DNA of 64,000 bases from Trichococcus alkaliphilus (GCF_003008695.1 NZ_PXZT01000004.1:62001-126000), one strand, 5' to 3'; positions 50,043-58,271 are shown, numbered from the stretch's first letter. Numbers and translations are program-made. The notes: generated by a model not told the origin, from the letters alone.

Positions 50043-50057
50043 AGTAAATAATTTACT
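50043..50057. promoter_or_regulatory. Palindrome in the yjeM leader, candidate operator
   Basis: AGTAAATAATTTACT is a perfect 15-bp palindrome, about 10-25 bases downstream of the predicted yjeM transcription start and just before its ribosome site. The position suits a repressor. Confidence 0.45.
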
Positions 50058-50073
50058 TCCAACAATTGGTATC

Positions 50074-50102
50074 ATCATAGTAACTTTTTGGATAAAGGGC
50101 AA
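50074..50102 (-). promoter_or_regulatory. Promoter of yjeM
   Basis: On the minus strand TTGCCC (50102 to 50097), a 17-bp spacer and TATGAT (50079 to 50074). Predicted start near 50067. Confidence 0.55.
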
Positions 50103-50150
50103 CAGAAATCCATAGATTTCGAAAAATATAGGGAATTGGAGTAGTGAACA

Positions 50151-50597
50151 ATGTCACAAATGGATGTTTGGTTGGAAGAGCAAAGAAAGGAATGGCAGGC
50201 GGATTTTTTGGGTTTGGCCCAGGATGTTGCCCCACCCTGCCAACAGACCGAATTGCGCTGGACGCATGTAGCCGGAAACACAAGTGATCACTACAAATCC
50301 ATTCGCTTACGGATCGGCAAGGGCATCGCTGGTGAAGTTTGGCGCACAGGCAGGGAACAACGCGCCACTGATATTCAATCAGACAGTCAAAATCTTTTAA
50401 AGTATCCAATCGCAAGGCTAGAGCACCTCGATATGACAATCGGCATCCCGATAATGAAGAACGGCATCATCCGTGCGGTTTTGTTGCTGGGATACCGCAA
50501 ACCGATTGGTACTGATGTTCCAGACGTGACTGCTGTCTACGCAGCATTGCCAGTCTTATCGGCCCTATTGGAAGAAGGGCGGCATAAAAATGACTGA
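50151..50597 (+). CDS. nreA: Nitrate-sensing GAF protein NreA
   Basis: A 148-residue GAF-domain protein. The layout (IRLRIGKGIAGEVWRTGREQRATDI, IGIPIMKNGIIRAVLLLGYRKP) matches NreA, which binds nitrate and controls the NreB kinase in staphylococci. A GGAG site precedes the ATG. The 3' end overlaps the start of nreB by eight bases, and nreB overlaps nreC, so the three form one unit. Confidence 0.85.
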   Translation: MSQMDVWLEEQRKEWQADFLGLAQDVAPPCQQTELRWTHVAGNTSDHYKSIRLRIGKGIAGEVWRTGREQRATDIQSDSQNLLKYPIARLEHLDMTIGIPIMKNGIIRAVLLLGYRKPIGTDVPDVTAVYAALPVLSALLEEGRHKND

Positions 50598-51582
50598 TTC
50601 GATTGAACGCATTCCACAAATTTTGCCCCAACCGACTTGGCTCTTGGATGCTGATTATACTGTAATCGACAAGAATGCACAGGCAGAAAAGTTCGAGAAA
50701 GATTATGTAATTTCAATGGAATATGCGGTTCAGGTAGCCAAAGGAACTTGTTGTGCTTTCCATACCGATAAAACAGCATGCAAAAATTGTCCGCTCGAGA
50801 ATAAATGGGCGGCTTCGGATGGGTTCCCGATCACTTTTATGGGCCGCGACGGGGTGTCCTATGAATTTTTCGGGAAACTTGTGAAAAGGGAACACAACTG
50901 GATTCTGGAGATCCGCTATATCGATAAGCCCTTCGAATCAGAGGGGAAAAGCATGTTGACCTACTTGAACGAAGCCCGCGAGAGTGAGCAAAAAAGGATT
51001 GCGCGCGAACTCCATGATGGGATCGCTCAGAGCATCTACAGCTTGATGCTTGAAACGAGAGGGCTGAAGTGGACACCGGTTGAGGACCATCAACAGAAGC
51101 TCCAGGCGATCGATAGGCATTTTGCGGACGTGCTTTTGGAAATCAAGAGTTTGGCTACCGAATTGCGTCCGAGCATTCTCGATGATGTCGGGCTTATCCC
51201 GGCAATCAACCAGTTTGTTGAACAGACGATGGAAATGACAGGATTCATCATCCATGTTATCGTTGAAGGAGAGCGGAACGCTCTCACCAGCCGAGGGAAT
51301 GTCGTCATCTACCGCAGTATTCAAGAGGCAATCTCGAATGTTTTGAAATATTCCGGAGAAAATGAAGCTACCATCACCGTTGATTTTGAACAAGATGAAC
51401 TGCGCGTTACGATAGCGGACGAAGGAAAAGGATTCATCTACGATCCTTATCATCTCGGATTCGGTCTGCTGAATTTGCGGGAACGCGCCCACTCTGTAGG
51501 CGGGAAAATGGAAGTCGATACAGGTATAGAAAAAGGGACACGCATCACATTGATCGTGCCTTATAAGGAGGGCTTGGCATGA
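50590..51582 (+). CDS. nreB: Cytoplasmic oxygen-sensing histidine kinase NreB
   Basis: A 330-residue soluble kinase: a PAS-like sensor (1-115) with cysteines at 54, 55, 64 and 67, a HisKA_3 dimerisation helix with His142 (KRIARELHDGIAQS) and a HATPase domain (ADEGKGFIYDPYHLGFGLLNLRERA). No membrane segment. NreB of Staphylococcus holds an oxygen-labile 4Fe-4S cluster on four cysteines; here four are present but spaced CC-x8-C-x2-C, unlike the C-x2-C-x11-C-x2-C known there. It would phosphorylate NreC when oxygen is low. Confidence 0.88.
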   Translation: MTDSIERIPQILPQPTWLLDADYTVIDKNAQAEKFEKDYVISMEYAVQVAKGTCCAFHTDKTACKNCPLENKWAASDGFPITFMGRDGVSYEFFGKLVKREHNWILEIRYIDKPFESEGKSMLTYLNEARESEQKRIARELHDGIAQSIYSLMLETRGLKWTPVEDHQQKLQAIDRHFADVLLEIKSLATELRPSILDDVGLIPAINQFVEQTMEMTGFIIHVIVEGERNALTSRGNVVIYRSIQEAISNVLKYSGENEATITVDFEQDELRVTIADEGKGFIYDPYHLGFGLLNLRERAHSVGGKMEVDTGIEKGTRITLIVPYKEGLA

Positions 51583-52211
51583 AAATCATTATTGCGGACG
51601 ATCATGCACTGGTGCGCAACGCGCTGACCTTCATGTTGAATGCGCAACCGGACATGGAGGTCGTCGGGGACGCCGCAGACGGCAACGAAGTTTTCATGAA
51701 GCTTGAAAATACGCAGGCCGACTTGGTGCTGATGGACATCAGTATGCCTCCCGGGGAAAACGGTTTGCATACAACGCGCCGGATCAAAGAAACGCATCCG
51801 GATGTCAAAGTGATCGTCTTGACGATGCATGATGAGGAAAGTTACGTCCGGGAAGCTTTGAATGCAGGAGCCGATGGTTTCATCCTCAAAAGCACAACCG
51901 ACGACATCTTGCTGGACGGCATCCGGAAAGTCAATGCCAATCAACGTTATTACAGTGGTTATCCAAGCGACAAGTTGGATGAGTTGGATACGTTTGAGGG
52001 AGACAGTCTTTATGACAGTCTTTCAAAACGGGAAAAAGAAGTCCTTCCGCTCGTCGCTTTAGGGCACAACAATCGGGAAATAGCCGAAAAACTGTACATT
52101 TCCGTCAAAACGGTAGAGGTGCATAAAGCGAACATCAGAAAAAAACTGAAGGTCGACAGCTATGCCGATCTTTTGCGTTATAGTGTGAAAAATCATCTGG
52201 TCGATTTCTAG
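51579..52211 (+). CDS. nreC: Response regulator NreC (NarL family)
   Basis: A 210-residue regulator: receiver domain with acidic pair DDH near the start, phosphoacceptor Asp53 (LVLMDISMPP), and a LuxR/NarL DNA-binding domain (SLSKREKEVLPLVALGHNNREIAEKLY as its hallmark region). Starts at an ATG overlapping the nreB stop by four bases. The family activates nitrate and nitrite respiration genes; the nirB operon starts about 1.5 kb downstream. Confidence 0.92.
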   Translation: MKIIIADDHALVRNALTFMLNAQPDMEVVGDAADGNEVFMKLENTQADLVLMDISMPPGENGLHTTRRIKETHPDVKVIVLTMHDEESYVREALNAGADGFILKSTTDDILLDGIRKVNANQRYYSGYPSDKLDELDTFEGDSLYDSLSKREKEVLPLVALGHNNREIAEKLYISVKTVEVHKANIRKKLKVDSYADLLRYSVKNHLVDF

Positions 52212-52221
52212 GAGGAATAAG

Positions 52222-52911
52222 ATGAAAATAGGAATCATGTACGTGCTTCACGGCAGAAAAACCAGCATCCCGCAAAAACTATCCAATATCGTCCAAGATT
52301 TCAGTGACACTTTGGACTTTCCCCAAGCGATCGGTATGCTGGAGGGCCAACAACAGACGATGGAGGACGCGGTCAAGGAGTTGGAAAAACAAACGGTGGA
52401 CAAAATCATTGTCGTTCCTGTGCTGCTTTTTCCGGCCACACACGCCCGGGAGGATATCCCGCAGCGTATGCAGGCATGCGCCGCTGTTCCGTTTGAAATA
52501 TGCAGGACGATTGGTACGACGAAAGCGATCTATGACTGGTTGAAAGACCGTTTGCAGGAAGCAGCAGCGAGCCACCCGACGTTGCCCGTTATGTTGGTCG
52601 CGCACGGCACGACCCATTATCCTGAACCAGGCGAACAATTGGAAAGGATTGCTGCCGCTTTAAGTTCCGATTTGGGGCGCGAAGTCTTCGCTTCAAACCA
52701 TCTTGGTGACCCGCACTATCAGGCGATTTCCGGAGCACAGCCCTACATCGTGCAACGGCTGTTCTTTACAGATGGATACTTGGCCCAAAAAATAGGATGC
52801 TGGTTCGAAAAAAATCGACCTCAGGATGTGTTGCTGGAACAATTGCTCGATGCAGAAGCCGTCCATAAAGCCCTTAAGGAACGGTTGGAGGATACCGGAT
52901 GTATCCGATGA
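52222..52911 (+). CDS. sirB: Sirohydrochlorin chelatase (SirB/CbiX family)
   Basis: A 229-residue two-lobe CbiX-type chelatase. His10 in VLHGRK and the VAHGTTHYPEPG segment in the second half are the metal-binding positions. It inserts Fe2+ into sirohydrochlorin to make siroheme; the context with nirB favours iron over cobalt. AGGAGG-type site 10 nt after nreC. It overlaps sirC by 13 bases. Confidence 0.85.
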   Translation: MKIGIMYVLHGRKTSIPQKLSNIVQDFSDTLDFPQAIGMLEGQQQTMEDAVKELEKQTVDKIIVVPVLLFPATHAREDIPQRMQACAAVPFEICRTIGTTKAIYDWLKDRLQEAAASHPTLPVMLVAHGTTHYPEPGEQLERIAAALSSDLGREVFASNHLGDPHYQAISGAQPYIVQRLFFTDGYLAQKIGCWFEKNRPQDVLLEQLLDAEAVHKALKERLEDTGCIR

Positions 52912-53348
52912 TGGTCGACATCAGCAAACGGAAAGTCGTGGTGGTCGGCGGCGGCAAGATCGCGACGCGGAAACTGAAGGAATTGCTCCTTTGCGGTGCC
53001 CAGCCGACCGTCATCGCTCCTGCCGTAAGTCAGGAAATCCTGGAGTGGGCTGAAAGCGGCAAAGCATTACTGGTCAGGCGGGCATACAAATCCGGCGATC
53101 TTGATGATGCAACCTTCATCTTTATCTGTACGGATGATCCGGATACAAACAAAGCGATAAGGTCGGAGGTCGGTCCGCATCAGTTCCTGAACGACACAAC
53201 CGACCGCAGCAACAGCGACTTCATCAATCTCGCGACGCTGCGCCAGGATGACTATCTCGTGGCTGTCTCCACTTTCGGGAACGATCCGCGGAAAGCCAAA
53301 CGTTTGCTTCATGAAATAGCCGAAAAAATAAATCCGACTCAAGCCTAG
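52899..53348 (+). CDS. sirC: Precorrin-2 dehydrogenase
   Basis: A 149-residue NAD-dependent enzyme converting precorrin-2 to sirohydrochlorin. The Rossmann motif VVVVGGGKIATRKL and the later FICTDDPDTNKAIRSEV and STFGNDPRKAKRLL segments agree with SirC/YlnF (single-domain Met8-like). It lacks the methyltransferase and dimer domains of CysG. Start overlaps the end of sirB. The stop codon lies in the loop of a terminator. Confidence 0.88.
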   Translation: MYPMMVDISKRKVVVVGGGKIATRKLKELLLCGAQPTVIAPAVSQEILEWAESGKALLVRRAYKSGDLDDATFIFICTDDPDTNKAIRSEVGPHQFLNDTTDRSNSDFINLATLRQDDYLVAVSTFGNDPRKAKRLLHEIAEKINPTQA

Positions 53349-53363
53349 TGCTTGAGTTTTTTT
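53337..53363 (+). terminator. Terminator overlapping the sirC stop codon
   Basis: ACTCAAGC (53337-53344) pairs with GCTTGAGT (53350-53357), loop CTAGT, then seven T residues. The sirC TAG stop is in the loop and 3' arm boundary. Confidence 0.85.
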
Positions 53364-53399
53364 GTTGCGGGTGGAGTTGCGAAGCGGGGATGACCACGG

Positions 53400-53575
53400 G
53401 AAAACAGGTGGTTCTATACCGGAACTCCGACGAGCGCCCCTTCGCCGGAGATAACGGCGCTTTTACGTGCTGTCCTCCGGAGAAGGCTGCTTAATCGGAG
53501 CTGAGCATGGTGAAAGCAGCCGTAACTCCGGCCAGATTGCCTTGACCGGAGTTGGGCAACTCGGACCGGAGGCAG
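53400..53575. repeat. Cluster of CCGGAG/CTCCGG motifs before nirB
   Basis: Within about 130 bp there are CCGGAG or its complement at 53445, 53475 (palindromic CTCCGGAG), 53526, 53546 and 53566, plus single-base variants. AACTCCGG and CCGGAGTT form an 8-bp stem around 53524-53553, and GGCTGC/GCAGCC forms a wider one. No reading frame is convincing. The pattern suggests a structured intergenic element or a repetitive sequence family. The rest of the 390-bp gap holds the nirB promoter. Confidence 0.55.
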
Positions 53576-53683
53576 ATTCTCCGTTGTATGCTCTCCTTTG
53601 CTTTCTCCGTTGCATCCGCGCACAACGTTTTTGTCCAAAATATGGCATTCAATAAAACATAGGCGTTTCCCTAATATTAAATG

Positions 53684-53707
53684 ATTCACAAATCCTTTAT
53701 TGTGAAT
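53684..53707. promoter_or_regulatory. Inverted repeat across the nirB -35 region, candidate operator
   Basis: ATTCACAA (53684-53691) and TTGTGAAT (53700-53707) are perfect inverted arms with an 8-bp centre. The half-sites equal those of Rex boxes (TTGTGA...TCACAA) but in the opposite arm order. The site covers the -35 and most of the spacer of the nirB promoter. Confidence 0.6.
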
Positions 53708-53715
53708 TTTATAAC
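53686..53715 (+). promoter_or_regulatory. Promoter of the nirBD-cobA-nirC operon
   Basis: TTCACA (53686-53691), an 18-bp spacer and TATAAC (53710-53715), ending 24 bp before the nirB start. Confidence 0.5.
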
Positions 53716-53738
53716 AACGAATAGAAGAGGGTGCGCAA

Positions 53739-56162
53739 ATGAGAGAACATTTGGTCTTGATCGGAAACGGTATGGCAGGGGTTCGTTTGGTTGAAGAAAT
53801 TCTGGAAAGGGATCCGGAACGCTATGATATAACCATCATCGGGAAGGAATGCTACCCGAATTACAATCGTATCATGCTATCCAATGTGCTGCAGAATAAA
53901 ATGACGGTGGATGAAATCATCACCAATCCATATACATGGTACGAAGAGAACAACATCACGCTGATCAATGAAGATCCGGCGGTCGGAGTCGATACAGCGA
54001 ACAAGATGGTCACAAGCGAAAAAGGGCTGAAGATTCCTTACGATAAACTGGTTTTTGCGACAGGTTCCCATCCTTTCATTTTGCCGATACCCGGTTCGCA
54101 GAAAGACGGCGTAGTCGCTTTCCGCACCATCGATGATACGGCTGAAATGATGGAAGCTGCAGGAAAGCACAAGAAAGCTGTTGTCATCGGCGGCGGTTTG
54201 CTTGGGCTGGAAGCCGCGAAAGGCCTTCAGCTGCAGGGAATGGACGTCACCATAGTCCATTTGGCCAAATGGTTGATGGAAACGCAATTGGACGAAAGAG
54301 CAGGGAAATTGTTGCAGGGGGACCTGGAGGCACAGGGGCTGAAATTCCTGCTGGAATATGCGACAACTGAAATATTGGGTGACGAGCGCGTCACCGGACT
54401 GCGCTTCAAGGACGGCACCACGATCGATACGGATCTTGTCGTCATGTCGATCGGCATCCGACCAGCTGCCGAATTGGCGCGCGAAGCCGGTCTGGAAGTA
54501 AACCGCGGGCTTGTCGTGAATGACTTCATGGAAACCAATCTGCCGTCGATCTATGGAATAGGAGAATGCGTGGAACATGACGGAAAAACCTACGGATTGG
54601 TGGCTCCTTTGTTTGAACAGGGGAAAGTGCTGGCTGACGTTTTGACCGGCATCGAAGCAAAACCATACCAAGGATCCAAGACGTTCACTTCCTTGAAAGT
54701 TTCCGGATGCGATCTGTATTCGGCTGGGAACATCATGGACACTGAAGGGATGCAGAGCATCGAAGCTTTTGACGGCGTCAACCGGAACTACAAAAAAGTG
54801 TTCATCAAGGACAACCGCATCGAGGGGATCGTCCTCTACGGCGAAACTTCTGACGGAAACCGATACTACAACATGATGAAAAAAGGCCAGGAAATCGCTG
54901 ATCTGCAATCGATCGCGATCCTGCAGGCCGCCGGTGAAGACGCAGGCAGTGATGACGTCGTTGCCTGGGATGATGAAGAGACCGTCTGCGGCTGTAATGG
55001 CGTCACGAAAGGCGACATCATCAGAGGCATCCGCGACAAAGGCTTGTCGAATGTAGCTGAAGTCGGAAAAGTAACCAAAGCCGGGACCAGTTGTGGAAAA
55101 TGCAAACCGCAGATCCAAACTTTGTTGGAGCATGAACTGGGCGAAGGCGTCACATCTTCAACCGGCATCTGTTCCTGCACGGATTTGAACAGGGACCAAG
55201 TCATGACGCAGATCTATGCGAAGCATCTGACGAAAAGCTCAGATGTATTCAGGGAACTTCATTTCGCAAATCCTGAGGGTTGCGCGAAATGCAGACCGGC
55301 TGTCAATTTCTATTTGAATGTCGCCTTCCCGACTGAACATAAAGATGAACGCCAATCACGCTATGTGAATGAGCGGATGCATGCCAATATCCAAAAGGAC
55401 GGAACGTTCTCGGTCATTCCGAGAATGAGGGGCGGCCAGACGAATCCGCAGCAATTGCTGCAGATCGCCAAAGTAGCCGAAAAATACAGCGTGCCATTGG
55501 TGAAAGTCACCGGCAGCCAACGGATTGGTCTTTACGGCGTCAAGAAGCAGGACCTTCCGGCCATCTGGAAAGAATTGGACATGGTTTCAGCACAGGCCTA
55601 TGCGAAAGCCTTCCGCTCGGTCAAAACCTGTGTTGGGAAGAACTTCTGCAGATTCGGAACCCAGGATTCGATGGGGCTTGGCATCAAATTGGAAGAACGC
55701 TTTGAATTCATCGACACACCGCACAAATTCAAAGTCGGCGTATCGGCTTGTCCGCGCAGCTGTGTAGAATCCGGCGTGAAGGATTTCGGCATCATCTGTG
55801 TGGAGAACGGCTATCAGATCTATATCGGCGGAAATGGCGGTACTGAAGTCAAGGAAGCCCTGCTTCTTACGACAGTGGAAACGGAAGAAGAAGTTATCGA
55901 ATATTGCGGCGCTTTGCTGCAGTACTATCGCGAAACAGGCATTTATGCCGAAAGGACCGCTCCATGGATGGAACGTTTAGGATTTGAAGCGGTTAAACAT
56001 ATCCTGAGCGATGCTGCAAAAAGGAAAGACTTGATTGAGGCATTGGATGTGGCAACAGCAGTGAAACGGAAAGATCCATGGCATGAAATTGTCGGCGATC
56101 GCGACATCCAGGAAAAATTGTATTCGATTGACAGAAGAGAACTTGTGACGGTGGGTGATTAA
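53739..56162 (+). CDS. nirB: Assimilatory/ammonifying nitrite reductase large subunit
   Basis: An 807-residue NADH-dependent siroheme enzyme reducing nitrite to ammonium in the cytoplasm. Domains in order: FAD/NAD-binding module (VLIGNGMAGVRLVEE; FATGSHPF; VVIGGGLLGLEAAKGLQ), a BFD-type [2Fe-2S] domain (CGCNGVTKGDI ... TSCGKCKPQ), a ferredoxin-like half, and the siroheme/4Fe-4S domain with C-x5-C (CVGKNFC) and C-x3-C (CPRSC). AGAGGGTG precedes the ATG. The cofactor genes sirB, sirC, cobA and hemCD flank it. Confidence 0.96.
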   Translation: MREHLVLIGNGMAGVRLVEEILERDPERYDITIIGKECYPNYNRIMLSNVLQNKMTVDEIITNPYTWYEENNITLINEDPAVGVDTANKMVTSEKGLKIPYDKLVFATGSHPFILPIPGSQKDGVVAFRTIDDTAEMMEAAGKHKKAVVIGGGLLGLEAAKGLQLQGMDVTIVHLAKWLMETQLDERAGKLLQGDLEAQGLKFLLEYATTEILGDERVTGLRFKDGTTIDTDLVVMSIGIRPAAELAREAGLEVNRGLVVNDFMETNLPSIYGIGECVEHDGKTYGLVAPLFEQGKVLADVLTGIEAKPYQGSKTFTSLKVSGCDLYSAGNIMDTEGMQSIEAFDGVNRNYKKVFIKDNRIEGIVLYGETSDGNRYYNMMKKGQEIADLQSIAILQAAGEDAGSDDVVAWDDEETVCGCNGVTKGDIIRGIRDKGLSNVAEVGKVTKAGTSCGKCKPQIQTLLEHELGEGVTSSTGICSCTDLNRDQVMTQIYAKHLTKSSDVFRELHFANPEGCAKCRPAVNFYLNVAFPTEHKDERQSRYVNERMHANIQKDGTFSVIPRMRGGQTNPQQLLQIAKVAEKYSVPLVKVTGSQRIGLYGVKKQDLPAIWKELDMVSAQAYAKAFRSVKTCVGKNFCRFGTQDSMGLGIKLEERFEFIDTPHKFKVGVSACPRSCVESGVKDFGIICVENGYQIYIGGNGGTEVKEALLLTTVETEEEVIEYCGALLQYYRETGIYAERTAPWMERLGFEAVKHILSDAAKRKDLIEALDVATAVKRKDPWHEIVGDRDIQEKLYSIDRRELVTVGD

Positions 56163-56163
56163 G

Positions 56164-56481
56164 ATGACAGAAAAAATATTTTTGACAACAACAAATGCCT
56201 TGCTGCCGCAAGTCGGGCGCTCCGTTTCAATCGGAGAAAAAAAGATAGCCCTTTTCCAACTATCCGACGGCCGCATCACAGCCATCGAAGATTTTTGCCC
56301 GCTGACAAACGGGCCAGTACTGGAAGGGATTGTATCTGGGGAATATCTCTACGAACCGCTGCGGGATTATAAAATCTCCTTGCTGGACGGGCGCATCCAG
56401 GATCCTGATGAAGGCCTGTTAAAGGTGTATGAGTTGTTGCTTGAAGACGGGAACATATACCTGAAGGTCGCTTCCTTATGA
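56164..56481 (+). CDS. nirD: Nitrite reductase small subunit NirD
   Basis: A 105-residue Rieske-fold protein partnering NirB. The fold is recognisable (IALFQLSDGRITAIEDFCPLTNGPV ... GEYLYEPLRDYKISLLDGR region), but the CxH and CxxH cluster ligands of true Rieske proteins are replaced (CPL and LYEPL), as in other NirD proteins that carry no cluster. GGTGGGTGAT precedes ATG 56164. Overlaps cobA by four bases. Confidence 0.9.
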   Translation: MTEKIFLTTTNALLPQVGRSVSIGEKKIALFQLSDGRITAIEDFCPLTNGPVLEGIVSGEYLYEPLRDYKISLLDGRIQDPDEGLLKVYELLLEDGNIYLKVASL

Positions 56482-57449
56482 TCCATTTCGTCGGCGCCGG
56501 ACCGGGCGATCCGGAATTGATGACTGCCAAAGGTGTGCGGCTGTTGCAGCACGCCGATGCGGTCATCTACGACCGGCTGGTTAATCCTTTGTTGCTCTTT
56601 CATTGCAAGGAGACTTGCCTTTTCATCTATGTCGGCAAAACACCCGATCGGAAATCGATCAAACAAGCTGAAATCAATGCGAAGCTGGTCGAAACCGCCG
56701 GCACCCTTGACTCTGTCGTACGTCTGAAAGGCGGTGATCCAGCCATCTTTGGGCGTCTGACGGAAGAATTGGAGGCGTGCCAAGAGGCGGGTATCCGTTT
56801 CGACATCACGCCAGGAATCACTGCCGCCAGCGGCACAGCCAGCTACAGCGGCATTTCGCTGACTCAAAGAGGCATAGCCACTTCGGTGACTTTCACGACA
56901 GGCAGACTTATCGATAACGAGAAAAACACTTTCCAGCAATTATTGAATGGCCAGACCGTCTGCCTTTATATGGGTGTGGAGGCGCTCGACCGCTTCGTGG
57001 AGGCAGCCTTGGCGCAAGGAATGAGAGCGGATATGCCCATGCTGATAACCCAATGGGGTACATACGGCAGACAGTCGAAAATACAAGGAACGCTTACGGA
57101 CATCAGGCAAAAAATCAGCGAAACCAAAATCGAGAATCCGGCCATGATCATCCTGGGTGAAGTCGTCCACGCCGGGGAACGCTTCGACTGGTTTTCTGAC
57201 TTGCCTGAAAAAGGCGACTCTAAGTTGTACGTCTCAACCCGGAAACCAGTTATGGAAGCCTTGCTCGAACAGACGCAAAAGGGCGCAGATGTCTGGTGGA
57301 TGCAAGTAGGCGAAGGACGCGACCGCCGCTTTGATGCTGTAAACAGCCACTACTTGGCGGAACAGCATTTCGATAGCATCATCTTTGATGATGCAACAGC
57401 AAAAAATATATATGAAGCGGAAAAGGTGAAGCCATTATGGGAGCATTGA
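56478..57449 (+). CDS. cobA: Uroporphyrinogen-III C-methyltransferase with C-terminal extension
   Basis: A 323-residue SAM-dependent enzyme making precorrin-2. The first 235 residues are a complete SUMT: VGAGPGDPELMTAKGVRLL, YDRLVNPLLL, VRLKGGDPAIFGR, TPGITAASG, MGV, and PAMIILGEVV. About 80 further residues follow (from DWFSDLPEKGDSKLYV to the end) that are not part of SUMT. In some bacilli SUMT is fused to HemD, but here a separate hemD exists and the tail is too short, so it may be a remnant or a new module. It overlaps nirC by 13 bases. Confidence 0.9.
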   Translation: MIHFVGAGPGDPELMTAKGVRLLQHADAVIYDRLVNPLLLFHCKETCLFIYVGKTPDRKSIKQAEINAKLVETAGTLDSVVRLKGGDPAIFGRLTEELEACQEAGIRFDITPGITAASGTASYSGISLTQRGIATSVTFTTGRLIDNEKNTFQQLLNGQTVCLYMGVEALDRFVEAALAQGMRADMPMLITQWGTYGRQSKIQGTLTDIRQKISETKIENPAMIILGEVVHAGERFDWFSDLPEKGDSKLYVSTRKPVMEALLEQTQKGADVWWMQVGEGRDRRFDAVNSHYLAEQHFDSIIFDDATAKNIYEAEKVKPLWEH

Positions 57450-58210
57450 GCCCGAAAGAATTATTAGAAGAAGCCATTCTAAGAGGCAAACATAAAGCCG
57501 ATTACAGTATCACGACAATGGCTGCATTGGGTATCATGGCCGGTGTCTTCATAGGACTGGCGGGCGTTGCCATGATCCGCACAATGGGATCGATGCCAGC
57601 TGAGTGGGGTACGCTCGTCAACTTATTGGGGGCGATGGTTTTCCCGGTCGGACTCATCTGCCTGCTGTTGGTGGGCGGTGAATTGGTGACGGGGAATATG
57701 TTGTCCGTATCACTTGCGTTGTTCGCAAAAGAAATATCCGGAAAATCATGGTTGAAGAACATGGCAGTCGTCACACTCTTCAACCTGATTGGAGCCCTTT
57801 TTGTAGCTTACTTCTTTGGCTACTTGTCCGGCACGCTGCAAGGAGCGTTTATCGATAGGACGATTGCTGTCGCCAGAGGCCGTATCGATGTGGCACCCGT
57901 TCAATTGTTCTTTTCTTCGGTTGCCTGCAATATCCTGGTCTGCACAGGCGTTTACATGAACTATGCAGCCAAGGATTTCATCGGGAAAATCTTCGGCACT
58001 TTTCTGCCGATCATGGCTTTTGTGATTGCTGGTTATCAGCATGTCGTTGCAAACATGTTCTTGATCCCGGCAGGAATTTTTGCCGGTGGGGCGACTTGGG
58101 CGGAATTTATTCTGAACATCAGCATCGTCTGGATCGGGAATCTGGTAGGAGGCGGTTTCTTCATGGGCGGGCTTTATTTCATGGCGTACAGAATCGGTAT
58201 GCAGAAGTGA
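57437..58210 (+). CDS. nirC: Formate/nitrite transporter family protein, likely nitrite channel NirC
   Basis: A 257-residue FNT-family pentameric channel with six membrane helices. Family segments include the LVGGELVTGNMLSVSLALF region and GYQHVVANMFLIPAGIF. Position at the end of the nirBDcobA unit suggests nitrite import (or export when NirBD is saturated). It starts within the last codons of cobA. Confidence 0.9.
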   Translation: MGALSPKELLEEAILRGKHKADYSITTMAALGIMAGVFIGLAGVAMIRTMGSMPAEWGTLVNLLGAMVFPVGLICLLLVGGELVTGNMLSVSLALFAKEISGKSWLKNMAVVTLFNLIGALFVAYFFGYLSGTLQGAFIDRTIAVARGRIDVAPVQLFFSSVACNILVCTGVYMNYAAKDFIGKIFGTFLPIMAFVIAGYQHVVANMFLIPAGIFAGGATWAEFILNISIVWIGNLVGGGFFMGGLYFMAYRIGMQK

Positions 58211-58220
58211 AGATATCCGT

Positions 58221-58248
58221 TTGATTACAAGCGAAAGTCCTCTATAAT
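58221..58248 (+). promoter_or_regulatory. Promoter of hemCD
   Basis: TTGATT (58221-58226), a 16-bp spacer and TATAAT (58243-58248), with hemC starting 24 bp later. hemCD can thus be expressed apart from the nir operon. Confidence 0.65.
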
Positions 58249-58271
58249 AGTGAAAGAAGGGAGGTCGCTGC

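Noticed and set aside
50144-50157. GTGA-N6-TCAC inverted repeat at the nreA start
   Set aside because: It resembles a CRP/FNR-type site but covers the nreA start codon, has weak arms and could be chance.
53414-53689. Open frames on both strands in the sirC-nirB gap
   Set aside because: They arise from the CCGGAG-rich repeats, lack ribosome sites and run into the nirB promoter.
53877-55133. Long minus-strand open frame (418 codons) inside nirB
   Set aside because: It is the antisense shadow of nirB; nirB has intact cofactor motifs and the minus frame matches no known protein.
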